Shown here: positions 28,127 to 38,797 of the stretch, one piece after another | Position numbering within the stretch: position 1 is the stretch's first letter | Layout: the number at the start of each line of letters is the position of its first letter | DNA from: Actinopolyspora erythraea | Lineage (GTDB): Bacteria; Actinomycetota; Actinomycetes; Mycobacteriales; Pseudonocardiaceae | Direction: 5' to 3' | Assembly: GCF_002263515.1 (NCBI RefSeq) | Contig: NZ_CP022752.1 | Location: 496,001-560,000 of the forward strand | DNA length: 64,000 nucleotides | Notes under the pieces: generated by a model | Told to the model about the DNA's origin: nothing | Seen by the model: the letters and a program-made list of their open reading frames with translations, nothing else | Database searches by the model: none | Made by a program: the position numbers and the translations under genes

Positions 28127-29353
28127 CTACTCCAGCAGCCAGACGTCGACGGTGCTTCCGCTCTCGACCTCCGTGCTCTCCTCGGGCAGTTGCAGCAGGC
28201 AGTTCGCCGCCGCCATCCCGGAGAGCAGGTGGGAGCCCGCGCCGCCACGGGTGGTCACGGTGTCGGTCTCCGGGTCGAAGCCGCCACGGCGGTACTGCCG
28301 CTTGCCCGAGGGGGAACGCAGCGTCTCGGTGAGCGTGGCCCGCCGGTGCGGGCGGTGGATCTCGCGGTGCCCGCCGGCGCGACGCAGTGCGGGACGCACG
28401 AACACCTCGAAGGACACGATCGAGCTGACCGGGTTGCCCGGCAGGGTGACGACGGGAACGCGGTGTCCGTCCGCCTCGTAGTATCCCGAGCCCTGCGGCA
28501 TTCCCGGTTGGATGGCGACCTTGTCGAAACGGACGCCCGAGCTCTCCAGCGCGTCCTTGACGACTTCGTAGGCCCCGGCGCTCACCCCGCCTGAGGTGAG
28601 GATCAGGTCGCTGTCGGCAAGGTGAGGCTCCAGCGCGGCGTGCAGCTGTGAGACCTCGTCAGGGACGAAGCGCAGCAGCCGTGCCTCGCAGCCGCACTGG
28701 CGTACGGCGGCGGCGAGCATGATGCCGTTCGACTCGTAGATCTGACCGGGGCGCAGTTCCGCACCCGGTTCCACCAGCTCGGAGCCGGTGGACAGCATAA
28801 GCACCCGCGGCGGGCGGGACACCGGCAGCTCGGCGTGCCCCAGGGCGGCGGCCAGCCCCAGCTGGGCGGCCCCCAGGGTCTGCCCCTTTTCGAGCACGAC
28901 CTGTCCGGCCGTCACGTCCTCACCGGCGCGGCGGATGTTGCTCCCGTCGGGGAGGGCGCGGTGCACGGCCACCCGCTCGGTACCGCCGTCGGTGAGTTCC
29001 ACCGGCACCGCCGCCTCGGCGCCCGGAGGCAGTTGCGCGCCGGTCATGATCCGGTGCGCCGTTCCCTCATCCAGCGCCGGGACGTCCACCCGGCCGGCGG
29101 GGACGTCGGCGGTGACCGGCAATGTCACCGGGTTCAGCGCGTCGGCTCCGGCCACGTCCGCGACGCGGACGGCGTAGCCGTCCACCGCCGAGTTGTCGAA
29201 CGGCGGCAGCGGGATCGGCGCCGTCACGTCCTCGGCCAGCGCCAGTCCCAGGCAGTCCTCCAGTGCGACGCGTTGCCCCGGTGCTGGGGGGAGCAGCTTC
29301 GAGATCCGTTCCCGGTACTCGTCCACCGGCACCAGGGTCGATGTGTCAGTCAT
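28127..29353 (-). CDS. moeA: Molybdopterin molybdotransferase MoeA
   Basis: The enzyme inserts molybdate into adenylylated molybdopterin to complete the Mo cofactor. The 408-residue protein has DNSAVDGYAVR, RIMTGAQLPPGAEAAVPVE, RAGEDV, LMLSTGSELVEPG, YESNGIMLAAAVRQCG, LILTSGGVSAGAYEVVKD and VVTLPGNPVSSIVSFEVFVRP, all standard for MoeA domains I-III, plus the C-terminal domain IV. I chose MTDTSTLVPVDEYRE as the start, though the frame stays open much further upstream. The cofactor would serve the cox hydroxylase encoded in the same window. Position before groEL matches mycobacterial moeA2. Confidence 0.95.
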   Translation of the reverse strand: MTDTSTLVPVDEYRERISKLLPPAPGQRVALEDCLGLALAEDVTAPIPLPPFDNSAVDGYAVRVADVAGADALNPVTLPVTADVPAGRVDVPALDEGTAHRIMTGAQLPPGAEAAVPVELTDGGTERVAVHRALPDGSNIRRAGEDVTAGQVVLEKGQTLGAAQLGLAAALGHAELPVSRPPRVLMLSTGSELVEPGAELRPGQIYESNGIMLAAAVRQCGCEARLLRFVPDEVSQLHAALEPHLADSDLILTSGGVSAGAYEVVKDALESSGVRFDKVAIQPGMPQGSGYYEADGHRVPVVTLPGNPVSSIVSFEVFVRPALRRAGGHREIHRPHRRATLTETLRSPSGKRQYRRGGFDPETDTVTTRGGAGSHLLSGMAAANCLLQLPEESTEVESGSTVDVWLLE

Positions 29354-29563
29354 GTGGCCCACGCCCCCGATCATCGACCATTTCCCGCGCGATGTCGCCC
29401 CCGGACGCCGCCGCGCCGCTCCGGGGTGGCCGGCGGGTGGAGCTTCTGCCGGTGAGCGGTCGCGGCGCACCCCGCTCGGCAGTCGTGCTGTGCATGGCAG
29501 ACTCCAACGGGTCGGGTGAGCGTGTTCGCGGTGGACCGCCGTACCGCGTCTGGAGGGGTGATC

Positions 29564-30220
29564 GTGCAGGTCCGTTCTCGTCATCCCTCGTCCTTCGGCG
29601 TCGCCCGCCTCGTACTCGGTGCGGGCGAGGTGGCGCGCACCGGGTGTGAGGCGATGGCCACCAGCTACGGGGTGACGAGCAGTGGTTCCCCCCGGCGTGG
29701 CGGGATGAGGGCGCTGGTCGGTGACTCGCTTCCCGAGTCCACCTACACGGCGGGGCCGCAGGGCGGCTGGGTGGACGTGGCCCCCGGCCTTCCCGGTGAC
29801 GTGCACACTATCGAGCTGGACGGCAAGACGGGCTGGTGCGTCGCGCGGGACTCCTGGTTGGCGGCGGCGGCAACCGTGCGGCTGGACACCCGTTGGCAGG
29901 GGTTCCAGCCCATGTTCGGCGGGCAGGCCGGATTCCTCGCGCATGTCACCGGGCAGGGGCAGCTGGTGCTGGCCTGCTGCGGGGCACTGGACGTGCACGA
30001 GCTGCGGACCGGGGAGTTCGTCACGATCGACACCGGCCATTTGGTGGCCTATGTGGACACCGTGCAGTCCAGGCTGCGGCAGTCCGAACAGGGACGGGCG
30101 CAGTCCCTGCGGACGGGAGCGGGACTGGTCTTCGACTTCGCGGGTCCCGGCCGCGTGGTGACCCAGACCCGCAATCCGCGCAGGTTGTCCTCCTGGTTGC
30201 ACGCGGCGGGCGGGCACTGA
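29564..30220 (+). CDS. AIM24 family protein
   Basis: The roughly 218-residue all-beta protein belongs to the AIM24 (TIM-barrel-unrelated, tRNA-export-like jelly-roll) family: EVARTGCEAMATSYGVTS, GDVHTIELDG, WLAAAATVRLDTRWQG, GLVFDFAGPGRVVTQTRNP. The family is widespread in actinobacteria and named after a yeast mitochondrial protein; the bacterial role is unknown. The GTG at this position has GGAGG seven bases upstream; another GTG two codons earlier is too close to it. It is divergent from moeA across about 210 bases. Confidence 0.8.
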   Translation: MQVRSRHPSSFGVARLVLGAGEVARTGCEAMATSYGVTSSGSPRRGGMRALVGDSLPESTYTAGPQGGWVDVAPGLPGDVHTIELDGKTGWCVARDSWLAAAATVRLDTRWQGFQPMFGGQAGFLAHVTGQGQLVLACCGALDVHELRTGEFVTIDTGHLVAYVDTVQSRLRQSEQGRAQSLRTGAGLVFDFAGPGRVVTQTRNPRRLSSWLHAAGGH

Positions 30221-30476
30221 TCCCGCGAGGTTCGCCGGGCGGCCGTATCCGCACGGCAACGCCGGTGTGACCGGGCCACGGGCCGAGTTCGCCGGAATCC
30301 GGGGCGCGATTCTCGCGGCATTCCATCGCGGCCGGCATCCGTGGCGGATCTGGCGCGGAACCGGATCACGGGAATCCGTCCGATCTCGACGGAGACTGAC
30401 GTCCCCGTGTGCGGTAACGTAGCGATTGCTACAACGACGCCTCGGGGCGTCGCGCATCACATTCGAGGAGGACGCC

Positions 30477-30680
30477 GTGGCGATCGGCACGGTCAAGTGG
30501 TTCAACTCCGAAAAAGGTTACGGATTCATCGCCACCGACAACGGTTCGGATGTATTCGTGCACTACACGGCGATCGAGATGGACGGATTCCGCACCCTGG
30601 ACGAGGGTGACCGGGTCGAGTACGAGGTGAAGCCGGGACGGGACGGGCGCAGTCAGGCCGATGGCGTCCGCAAACTCTGA
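30477..30680 (+). CDS. Cold-shock domain protein
   Basis: This 67-residue single OB-fold nucleic-acid chaperone carries the RNA-binding motifs [15 protein letters not shown] (RNP1) and DVFVHYTAI (RNP2). The GTG start follows GAGGAGG. A small hairpin GTAGCgattGCTAC lies in the leader. It is the first of two such genes in the window, about 50% different from the one at 39.0 kb, and is more acidic in its C-terminal half. Followed by hairpin-element copy 3. Confidence 0.93.
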   Translation: MAIGTVKWFNSEKGYGFIATDNGSDVFVHYTAIEMDGFRTLDEGDRVEYEVKPGRDGRSQADGVRKL

Positions 30681-30716
30681 GGGAACTCTTTCCGCTCCGT
30701 CGCCGTAGCGGGTCGC

Positions 30717-30952
30717 GTGGCGGAGCCTCTCGCGCGTCTCGTGAGCGGATGCCCCGATATCGGGTAGGTACCACACGACGTCGGGGCCGTCCTCGTGAGA
30801 GCGCACGCGGCAGAACCCGCCGCGGTTCCGGTGTCGTGAGTGGTCCCTTCGGCGCTCGCGCGCTGAAGAGCTGAAGAGACGAGCGGGGTGCGCCTTGCGG
30901 GGTCGGAGTGACTCCCGAGCGGCTAGCGGCCCGGTCTCGTGGCGCGTCCGCC
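30717..30952 (+). repeat. Dispersed hairpin element, copy 3 (long form)
   Basis: The inner stem GCCCCGA (30751)/TCGGGGC (30781) is again different in sequence yet paired. The outer arms are CTCTCG...and the GTGAGAGCGC region. The loop CGGGTAGGTACCACACGACG differs from copies 1 and 2 at two positions. The following hairpin TTCGGCGCTCGCGCGCTGAA and a tail with GCGCCTTGCGG and GCGTCC are shared with copy 2. It sits between the cold-shock and kinase genes, both rightward. Confidence 0.85.
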
Positions 30953-31057
30953 GCACGCGCGGCGGTGCGCGCCGCGTCGTCGGGAGTTGCTCCACCCGGA
31001 TGGCGTGGGGCCCGCACCGGCGGACGCCGGTGGTGCCGAAACGTTAGGCTGATCGGC

Positions 31058-32275
31058 GTGTCGGAAGACCTCACCGGGCGCCGTCTCGGCCACTACAAGA
31101 TCGACGGAGTACTCGGTCGCGGTGGCATGAGCGTCATGTACCGCGCCACCGATGTCCGTCTGGGGCGCAAGGTCGCCCTGAAGGTGATGGGTGAGCACAT
31201 CACCGGGGACGGTGAGTTCCGCGAGCGCTTCGTGGACGAGGCACGCAACACCTCGGCCATCGACCACGCGAACATCGTTCCGCTCTACGACTTCGGTGAA
31301 GTCGACGGGATGCTCTACATCGCGATGCGGCTGGTGGACGGCTCGGACCTGGCCAGCCTCATCTCCGAGGGGCCGATCGCCCCGAACCGCGCGGTGGAGC
31401 TGCTGGGACAGGTGGCCGAGGCGCTCGACACCCTGCACGAACAGGGGCTCGTGCACCTGGATCTCAAACCGGCCAACGTGCTGGTCACCTCCAGGGAGGC
31501 CTCGCACGAGCACGTCTACCTGGCCGATTTCGGGCTCACCCGGCGCGGCGCCACGGGGCACCGCACCAGCACGGGGGACTTCCTCGGCTCGCCCACCTAC
31601 GCGGCCCCGGAGCACCTGCGCGGTGAGTCCGTCGACGGCAGAACGGACCTCTACGCGCTGGCCTGCATGCTTTTCGCCTGCCTGACCGGCGGCGCGCCCT
31701 ACAAGGGCGAGGTGCAGGAGGTCATCCAGGGGCATCTGAAGCTGGAGCAGCCCCGGGTCACTTCCAGGGTGGCCCTGCCGCCCGCCGTCGACGAGGTGCT
31801 GCGTCGGGGCATGGGCAAGACCCCCGAGCAGCGCTACGGAAGTTGCAAGGAGCTCATCGCCGCCACGAAGAACGCGTTGAGCCCGCTGGGCGCGAGGGGG
31901 GACCAGCCGCCGCCTCCCGCCCCTCCGGAACCGGCGTCCTCCGGTCCGCAACCGGTGCCCTCGGGGCCGCTCCCGGGGCAACCCCAGCCGGGCGCTCCGC
32001 CCGGCACACCTCCCGGCGGGATGCCGCCGCCCGGTGCTCCTCCGGCCGGTGGGCCCGGTGCGTCGCCCCCCGGAAGCGCTCCCCGGCAGCCGATGCCGCC
32101 CGGGGGTCCTCCTGGTGGCCCGCCAGGTGAGCCGGTCCGGTTGCGGCCGCCGATGCCCGCGCAGTCCACGTCCTTCGCGAAGCGTTCGGACAGCACGGCG
32201 CGCTGGTTGGTCCCGGTGCTGGCCATATCCGCGTTCACCGTGATCGTGGTGATTCTCATCATCGTGTTCGGCTAG
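31058..32275 (+). CDS. Ser/Thr protein kinase, tail-anchored
   Basis: The 405-residue protein has an N-terminal PknB-type kinase domain (about residues 8-275): VLGRGGMSVMYRA glycine loop, VALKVM with the ATP lysine, HLDLKPANVL catalytic loop, LADFGLT Mg site and SPTYAAPEHLRG. The catalytic loop reads HLD instead of HRD, so it is a non-RD kinase and may not need activation-loop phosphorylation. A Pro/Gly-rich linker (about 285-370) leads to a C-terminal membrane helix (WLVPVLAISAFTVIVVILIIVF) ending at the last residue, with no extracellular sensor. The GTG start is supported by the conserved domain beginning a few codons later. Confidence 0.9.
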   Translation: MSEDLTGRRLGHYKIDGVLGRGGMSVMYRATDVRLGRKVALKVMGEHITGDGEFRERFVDEARNTSAIDHANIVPLYDFGEVDGMLYIAMRLVDGSDLASLISEGPIAPNRAVELLGQVAEALDTLHEQGLVHLDLKPANVLVTSREASHEHVYLADFGLTRRGATGHRTSTGDFLGSPTYAAPEHLRGESVDGRTDLYALACMLFACLTGGAPYKGEVQEVIQGHLKLEQPRVTSRVALPPAVDEVLRRGMGKTPEQRYGSCKELIAATKNALSPLGARGDQPPPPAPPEPASSGPQPVPSGPLPGQPQPGAPPGTPPGGMPPPGAPPAGGPGASPPGSAPRQPMPPGGPPGGPPGEPVRLRPPMPAQSTSFAKRSDSTARWLVPVLAISAFTVIVVILIIVFG

Positions 32276-32414
32276 GGTGCCGCCGGTGCCCGTCCGTGCG
32301 CTCGGTGATGTGCGGATCGGTGGGAGCCGCGTCCTCCTCGCGGTTCGGCCGGCCCCGGCGGGCACGGCCCGGTGGGGGCGGACGGAGTGTCCCCGAAAGC
32401 GTTCCGCCCGTCGG

Positions 32415-32441
32415 CTTGCACTCGAAGCCGGTGAGTGCTAA
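32415..32441. promoter_or_regulatory. CIRCE operator 1 (HrcA site) of groEL
   Basis: CTTGCACTC-N9-GAGTGCTAA is one mismatch-pair from the perfect CIRCE inverted repeat. It overlaps a possible promoter (TTGCAC 32416, TAAACA 32439, 17-base spacer). Confidence 0.93.
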
Positions 32442-32449
32442 ACACGATA

Positions 32450-32476
32450 CTGGCACTCAGTAGGGGTGAGTGCCAG
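32450..32476. promoter_or_regulatory. CIRCE operator 2 (HrcA site) of groEL
   Basis: CTGGCACTC-N9-GAGTGCCAG is perfectly symmetrical and starts eight bases after the first CIRCE. Two operators in tandem suggest tight heat-shock control by HrcA, whose gene is not in the window. Confidence 0.9.
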
Positions 32477-32516
32477 GTCGGGACGGTGAGGCCGTAGCCG
32501 CACATCCTCGCGGTGA

Positions 32517-34265
<1,749 letters not shown>

Positions 34266-34346
34266 CGTCCGGTTAGGACGTTTCCGCTGCCACCGCCGTC
34301 GTCGACGGCGGCAGCCCATCCGGCACCATCCGAGCGAGTGCCTCGC

Positions 34347-34378
34347 GGAGGGCCGTTCCCGCCCGGGAACGGCCCTCC
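34347..34378. terminator. Strong hairpin terminator after groEL
   Basis: GGAGGGCCGTTCCCG and CGGGAACGGCCCTCC form a 15-base perfect stem 80 bases past the stop. A short T-containing tail follows. Confidence 0.75.
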
Positions 34379-34409
34379 GTTGCGTTCGGCGGCCCGGCCA
34401 GCTCCGGAA

Positions 34410-34425
34410 CCAGGTCTGGATCACC
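34410..34425. promoter_or_regulatory. Possible DasR operator (dre-like) before the GH84 gene
   Basis: CCAGGTCTGGATCACC matches 11 of 16 positions of the dre consensus as I recall it, including GGTCT and the CAC half. It lies about 150 bases before the gene. A weak match; chance is quite possible. Confidence 0.28.
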
Positions 34426-34575
34426 CTTTCAGGGAGTGTGGTCCTGTCGCACGTCCCCTGAAACGGGTCACCGATTAGAGACTTTCGGCGGCATCATGAT
34501 TCACTCTGTGCTGTCGCTCGAAGAGCTTCCGGCGAGCGCCGCGCACTGTCCCGTCACCGACTCCTAGGAGGCGCC

Positions 34576-36627
34576 GTGAACCGCTTCCGGCGAACTTCCC
34601 GCCGTTCGGCGGTGCTGGCGTCGTTGTCCTGCGTACTGGCTCTGCTGCTGGCGGGCTGCACCGGTGACGGGTCTCCGGCCCCCGAGAGCACCGAGCGGCA
34701 GGAGGCGAGCGAGGACGCGCCGTCGCCCGGAGGTGAGGGGCTTCCCGACGTGGTCCCCAGACCAAGCCAGCTGGTCGCCACGGGCGGGGACGTGCGCGTG
34801 TCGGGCACGGTCTCGTTGGTGGCCGATCCGGCCGTGGTTCCGGCGACCCGCGACCTCGCGGTGCGGGTGCTGCGCGCCGCCGGTGCCGAGGAGGTGGTCG
34901 TACGTGACCCCGGCCGTCGGGTCGAGGACTCGACTCTCCGGGTGAGGCTGGGCAGCCGGTGGGCACCGGCCATGGTGAAGGCCTTCCAGGACACCGAGCT
35001 GGAGTTCCCGAGCGATGACGAGGAGGAGTTGGCACCGGAGAGCTACGCGCTCTCGGTCCGGCGGGGCCAGAACCCGGAGATCGTGCTCGGCGGTGTGAAC
35101 CCCGCGGGCACCTACTACGCGGTGCAGACGCTGCGCCAGCTCGCCACCCCGGGGCGGGTGGCGGGAGTCGCCGTCCTCGACGAGCCCGAGCTGCCCACGC
35201 GCGGGGTGATCGAGGGCTTCTACGGCAGTCCGTGGACCCATGCCGAGCGGATGGACCAGCTCGCGTTCTACGGCGCCGTCAAGCTCAACAGCTACGTCTA
35301 CGCGCCGAAGAACGACCCTTACCACCGGGACCGCTGGCGCGACCCCTACCCCGCCGAACAGTTGCGGCGGTTGCGTGACCTACAGCAGCAGGCCGCGGAG
35401 AACTACGTGAAACTCACCTTCGCGCTCTCGCCTGGCAAGTCGATCTGCTTCAGCGATCCGGCGGACTGGAACGCGCTCACCGACAAGCTCAGCTCGCTGT
35501 ACGACATCGGTGTTCGCAGCTTCTCGATACCGTTCGACGACATCGACTACACCGAGTGGAACTGCCCCTCCGACCGCGCCGAGTACGGTGCGCCCTCGGC
35601 AGCGGCGGCGGGCGAGGCGCAGGCGCGGCTGCTCAACCGGTTGCAGCGCGAGTTCGTGGCCCGGCACCACGCCGCGATGCCGCTGCAGACGGTGCCCACC
35701 GAGTACTCCGACACCGAGGACTCGCCGTACAAGTCGGCGCTGCGCGAGCGGTTGGACCCCAGGATCGAACTGATGTGGACCGGGGAGGGAGTGATCCCGG
35801 AGAGCATCACCGTCGACGACGCCGCCTCGGCCGAACAGGTGTGGGGCAGGAAGACGATTCTCTGGGACAACTACCCGGTCAACGACTACGACGCCACCGA
35901 GGGGCGGTTGATGCTCGGCCCGTACGCCGAACGGCAACCGGGGCTGGGCGAGGAGCTGGAGGGCTTGGTGATCAACCCGATGAACCAGGCAGCCGCCAGC
36001 AAGGTGGTCGAGATCTCCGCCGCCGACTTCGCCTGGAACAGTTCGGAGTTCGACGAGCAGCGCGCCTGGCGTGAGGCCGCCGAGTACCTGGCGGGGGACC
36101 GCTTCCGCGGCGACGAGCAGCGGCTCACGCCGGACAGCGAGACGGTGAACGCGTTGATGGTCTTCTTCGACCTCAACCACACCGCCGTGCTGCCGGACGG
36201 TGAGCCCTGGTTGCGGCCCGCCCCGGAGCTGCGGCGCAGGCTGGACGAGTTCCGGAAGTCGTGGAGCGGGGACGCCGCGAACCGGAAGCGCGCGGTGGCC
36301 GAGCTGCGCGGCTACGCCCAGTCGGTCGCCGACGCTCCGGAACGGATCCGGAAGGGAGCTCCCGAGGACTTCGTCGCCGACGTGCGTCCCTGGTTGCGGG
36401 CCGCCGGCCTGTGGGGCGATGCCCTGCTGGCGACCCTGGACGGGTTGTCGGCCCGGGCTTCGGGTGATTCGGAGGCCGCCGCCGAGAACTTCCGGCGTGC
36501 CACCGAGCTCGCCGACCGGGCGGGGTCGGTGCGCACCGAACCGGGCGAGACCCGGCCGCAGGGGCCGGTGCGACTCGCCGACGGCGTGCTCGACACCTTC
36601 GTCCGGCAGGCTCCCGACATGCGGTGA
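34576..36627 (+). CDS. GH84-family beta-N-acetylglucosaminidase lipoprotein
   Basis: The 683-residue protein has a lipoprotein signal (LALLLAGC lipobox), a glycohydrolase-20b-like N-terminal domain (about 50-190), and a GH84 catalytic barrel (about 195-480): TRGVIEGFYGSPWTHAERM, NSYVYAPKNDPYHRDRWRDPYP, and the catalytic Asp pair in IPFDDIDYTEW. LMWTGEGVI and ILWDNYPVNDY also fit. The helical C-terminal domain follows. GH84 enzymes release N-acetylglucosamine from glycans, hyaluronan or O-GlcNAc proteins. It is anchored outside the membrane. GlcNAc control through a DasR-type regulator would fit, but the operator is weak. Confidence 0.88.
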   Translation: MNRFRRTSRRSAVLASLSCVLALLLAGCTGDGSPAPESTERQEASEDAPSPGGEGLPDVVPRPSQLVATGGDVRVSGTVSLVADPAVVPATRDLAVRVLRAAGAEEVVVRDPGRRVEDSTLRVRLGSRWAPAMVKAFQDTELEFPSDDEEELAPESYALSVRRGQNPEIVLGGVNPAGTYYAVQTLRQLATPGRVAGVAVLDEPELPTRGVIEGFYGSPWTHAERMDQLAFYGAVKLNSYVYAPKNDPYHRDRWRDPYPAEQLRRLRDLQQQAAENYVKLTFALSPGKSICFSDPADWNALTDKLSSLYDIGVRSFSIPFDDIDYTEWNCPSDRAEYGAPSAAAAGEAQARLLNRLQREFVARHHAAMPLQTVPTEYSDTEDSPYKSALRERLDPRIELMWTGEGVIPESITVDDAASAEQVWGRKTILWDNYPVNDYDATEGRLMLGPYAERQPGLGEELEGLVINPMNQAAASKVVEISAADFAWNSSEFDEQRAWREAAEYLAGDRFRGDEQRLTPDSETVNALMVFFDLNHTAVLPDGEPWLRPAPELRRRLDEFRKSWSGDAANRKRAVAELRGYAQSVADAPERIRKGAPEDFVADVRPWLRAAGLWGDALLATLDGLSARASGDSEAAAENFRRATELADRAGSVRTEPGETRPQGPVRLADGVLDTFVRQAPDMR

Positions 36628-36660
36628 CCGTCCGTGTGCTCGGCGGGCGGCTTCGCCCGC

Positions 36661-36915
36661 TCATTCCTCCGGCACGATCAGCCAGCAGGCCAGATAGATC
36701 AGGAAGCCGGTGCCGAAGCCCACCAGCGTGGCCGCGACCAGCACGATGCGCACGATCGTGGCGTCGATCCCGAACAGTTCGGCGGCGCCGCCGCAGACTC
36801 CGGCGATCATCCGCTCGTTCCGGCTGCGCCGGAAGCGGTGCTCGCGGGCCCGGTCGTTCCCGCCCCGCGTTCCCGTCTCGTCGGGCGGTTGTCCGAGTGG
36901 TTCCTGGTTCGTCAT
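36661..36915 (-). CDS. PspC-domain membrane protein
   Basis: The 84-residue protein has a short polar N-terminus and the PspC domain: RRSRNERMIAGVCGGAAELFGID, followed by one hydrophobic helix (IVRIVLVAATLVGFGTGFLIYLACWLIVPEE). PspC proteins are linked to envelope-stress responses; the small stand-alone forms in actinobacteria are not well characterised. It is convergent with the GH84 gene, about 30 bases apart. The internal ATG is preferred over the upstream frame opening, which lacks hydrophobic or conserved sequence. Confidence 0.85.
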   Translation of the reverse strand: MTNQEPLGQPPDETGTRGGNDRAREHRFRRSRNERMIAGVCGGAAELFGIDATIVRIVLVAATLVGFGTGFLIYLACWLIVPEE

Positions 36916-37089
36916 GCCCCCAGTGAACTCGTTCCGGGGCCCAGGTGCCTCCGGGAAGTGCCCTGAGGTGTCCCGTAGTCCCGCCTGCACCCACCCCGAG
37001 ACGTCCCCGGAGGCGCGGTTCCCGAGCACCTCCACCGTCGGTTTCGCGGGCGTGGTCCAGGGGCGACCGACCGGGTTCCGCCGTTGGGC

Positions 37090-37722
37090 CTAGGCCACCG
37101 GGGAGCGGAACACGTCCAGCAGGTCGGTGCCCCGCTCCTGCCAGCGGTCGTAGAGCACGTCGCTGCCGTAACGCGCCACCAGCTGGCCCTCACCACGCGA
37201 GATGGGCAGCAGCGTGATCAGGCGCAGCACCGCCTCTCCCGAGTCGTCGTGGACCACGTCGAATTCCTCCCCGAGGTAGGGGTGCGGAGCGGCCAGCGCT
37301 CCGCTGATCGCGGTGTCCGGCAGCAGCGCCCGGTCGTTCATGATCAGTGCTCCGGGACCCACCCGGCTGTTCGACTCGTCCAGCAGTTCCGCCACCACAC
37401 CGGTGAGGTGCCGGGCGTAGAGCTCCTGGCCACTGTGGAGGGTGCAGACCAGTTCGTGCGGCAGCGGTGCCCCAGCCGTGCGCGAGCGCAGTCCGCTGGT
37501 CAGCACCGACACGTGCTCACCGTGCGGTGGGTCGCAGTACACCAGGTGGTAGCTCCGTTCCCGCGAGCCGGTTTCGGTGCTGTCCGCCCCGCGGATCCTG
37601 CCGAGGTAGTGCTCGACATGCGCGGGGAATTCGCTGAACCGGCTCAAGTTCCACCTCGGCTGTAGGTCGTTCCACCACGTCAAGTATGCCCGCGACCCCG
37701 CCGCGGCGGTGGGCGGTTCCAC
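37090..37722 (-). CDS. Suppressor-of-fused (SUFU) domain protein 1
   Basis: The roughly 210-residue protein has SUFU-like features: FPAHVEHYLGRI at the N-terminus, HLVYCDPPHGEHVSVLTSGLR, ELVCTLHSGQELYARHL, FDVVHDDSGEAVLRLITLLPISRGEGQLVARYGSDVLYDRW at the end. In bacteria this domain is best known as an immunity protein for polymorphic toxins. The GTG start has only a weak ribosome site and could be later. No toxin gene lies alongside. A paralogue is at 60.7 kb with the same C-terminal order (HPLFP.../TLLPVTLGELNFALDRGVAAL.QQW). Confidence 0.68.
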   Translation of the reverse strand: MEPPTAAAGSRAYLTWWNDLQPRWNLSRFSEFPAHVEHYLGRIRGADSTETGSRERSYHLVYCDPPHGEHVSVLTSGLRSRTAGAPLPHELVCTLHSGQELYARHLTGVVAELLDESNSRVGPGALIMNDRALLPDTAISGALAAPHPYLGEEFDVVHDDSGEAVLRLITLLPISRGEGQLVARYGSDVLYDRWQERGTDLLDVFRSPVA

Positions 37723-37856
37723 GACTCGGTTCCGGAGCGGGGAGGCTCCTGTCGGAGTATCGCGTCCGCGCGGCCGGTGTTTCAGCTCCGGGCGGGAGTC
37801 CCCAGGCCGGTACGTACCGGAATCGGTTGAACACCGAAAGTCCTAGAATCGGCGGG

Positions 37857-38729
37857 ATGGACTCTCCGGCGGAAGTTTCGGTGGCCCTGCGCGGGACCGG
37901 CTACCTGCCCGACGAGGGCATCGCCACGGCGGCCTTCCTGGCTGGCAGGATGCACCGACCGCTGCTGTGCGAGGGCGAGCCCGGGACCGGCAAGACGGCG
38001 CTGGCACACGCGCTGTCGCGGGCTCACGGGATCGAGCTGATCCGGTTGCAGTGCCACGAGGGGATCGACGCGTCCCAGGCGCTGTACGAGTGGGACTTTC
38101 CCAGGCAGCTGCTGCACCTGCGCACCCTGGAGGCGGCCTCCGGGGGAGGACTGGACGCCGAGACCGCCGAGGCGTCGCTGTACACCTCGCGGTTCCTACT
38201 GGCGCGTCCGCTGTTGCGGGCGTTGCGGGAGACGCCGTGCGTGCTGCTGGTGGACGAGATAGACCGCGCCGATGACGAGTTCGAGGCGTTCCTGCTGGAG
38301 GTCCTCTCCGACTACACCGTCACCATCCCCGAGTTCGGAGTGGTGGAGGCGGTCGAGCCGCCGTTGGTGGTGCTGACGTCCAACCGCACCCGGGAGGTGC
38401 ACGACGCGCTGAAGCGGCGCTGTCTCTACCACTGGCTGGAGCACCCCGATCCGGAACGTGAGGTGAGCATCCTGCGCAGCAGGGTTCCGGAGCTGGATCA
38501 ACGGTTGGCCGAGCAGGTGGCGGACGCGGTGCGCAGGATGCGTTCGCTGGAGCTGCTCAAGCCACCGGGGGTGGCCGAGTCGATCGACTGGGCGAGCGCG
38601 CTGCTCGCGCTCGGCCGTACGGAGCTGGACACCGAGACGGCGGCCCGGACGCTGGGCGCGGTGCTGAAGTACCGCGAGGACGTCCAGCGCGTGCACGCGG
38701 TCGGCGGGCCGTGGCACTCCGGTTCCTGA
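37857..38729 (+). CDS. MoxR-type AAA+ ATPase
   Basis: The 290-residue single-AAA protein has LLCEGEPGTGKTALAHALS (Walker A), CVLLVDEIDRADDEFEAFLLEVLSDY (Walker B and the MoxR insert) and LTSNRTREVHDALKRRCLYHWLEHP (sensor 1 and arginine finger). Members with this sequence work with a VWA (CoxE-like) protein in maturation of molybdenum hydroxylases such as CO dehydrogenase. Here the VWA partner is 7 kb downstream and the hydroxylase genes 12 kb downstream. The start MDSPAEVSVALR is supported by homology; the frame opening upstream is noncoding. Confidence 0.88.
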   Translation: MDSPAEVSVALRGTGYLPDEGIATAAFLAGRMHRPLLCEGEPGTGKTALAHALSRAHGIELIRLQCHEGIDASQALYEWDFPRQLLHLRTLEAASGGGLDAETAEASLYTSRFLLARPLLRALRETPCVLLVDEIDRADDEFEAFLLEVLSDYTVTIPEFGVVEAVEPPLVVLTSNRTREVHDALKRRCLYHWLEHPDPEREVSILRSRVPELDQRLAEQVADAVRRMRSLELLKPPGVAESIDWASALLALGRTELDTETAARTLGAVLKYREDVQRVHAVGGPWHSGS

Positions 38730-38768
38730 CCCGTTGCGCGGCGGTTTCGCGGAAAATCGACCCGGGGG

Positions 38769-38797
38769 TGGTCAATCGTGGCGAGGGTGTGTATAGT
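38769..38797 (+). promoter_or_regulatory. Promoter of the second cold-shock gene, with long leader
   Basis: TGGTCA (38769) and TATAGT (38792) are separated by 17 bases. The mRNA leader would be about 165 bases, rich in T and G (TTGAGTTTCTGGGTTCGTGTTTG), as in cspA-type leaders that regulate by temperature-dependent folding. Confidence 0.65.

Noticed and set aside
28127..30505. 792-codon frame extending moeA upstream
   Set aside because: The MoeA protein begins at 29353 by homology; the extension covers the antisense of the AIM24 gene.
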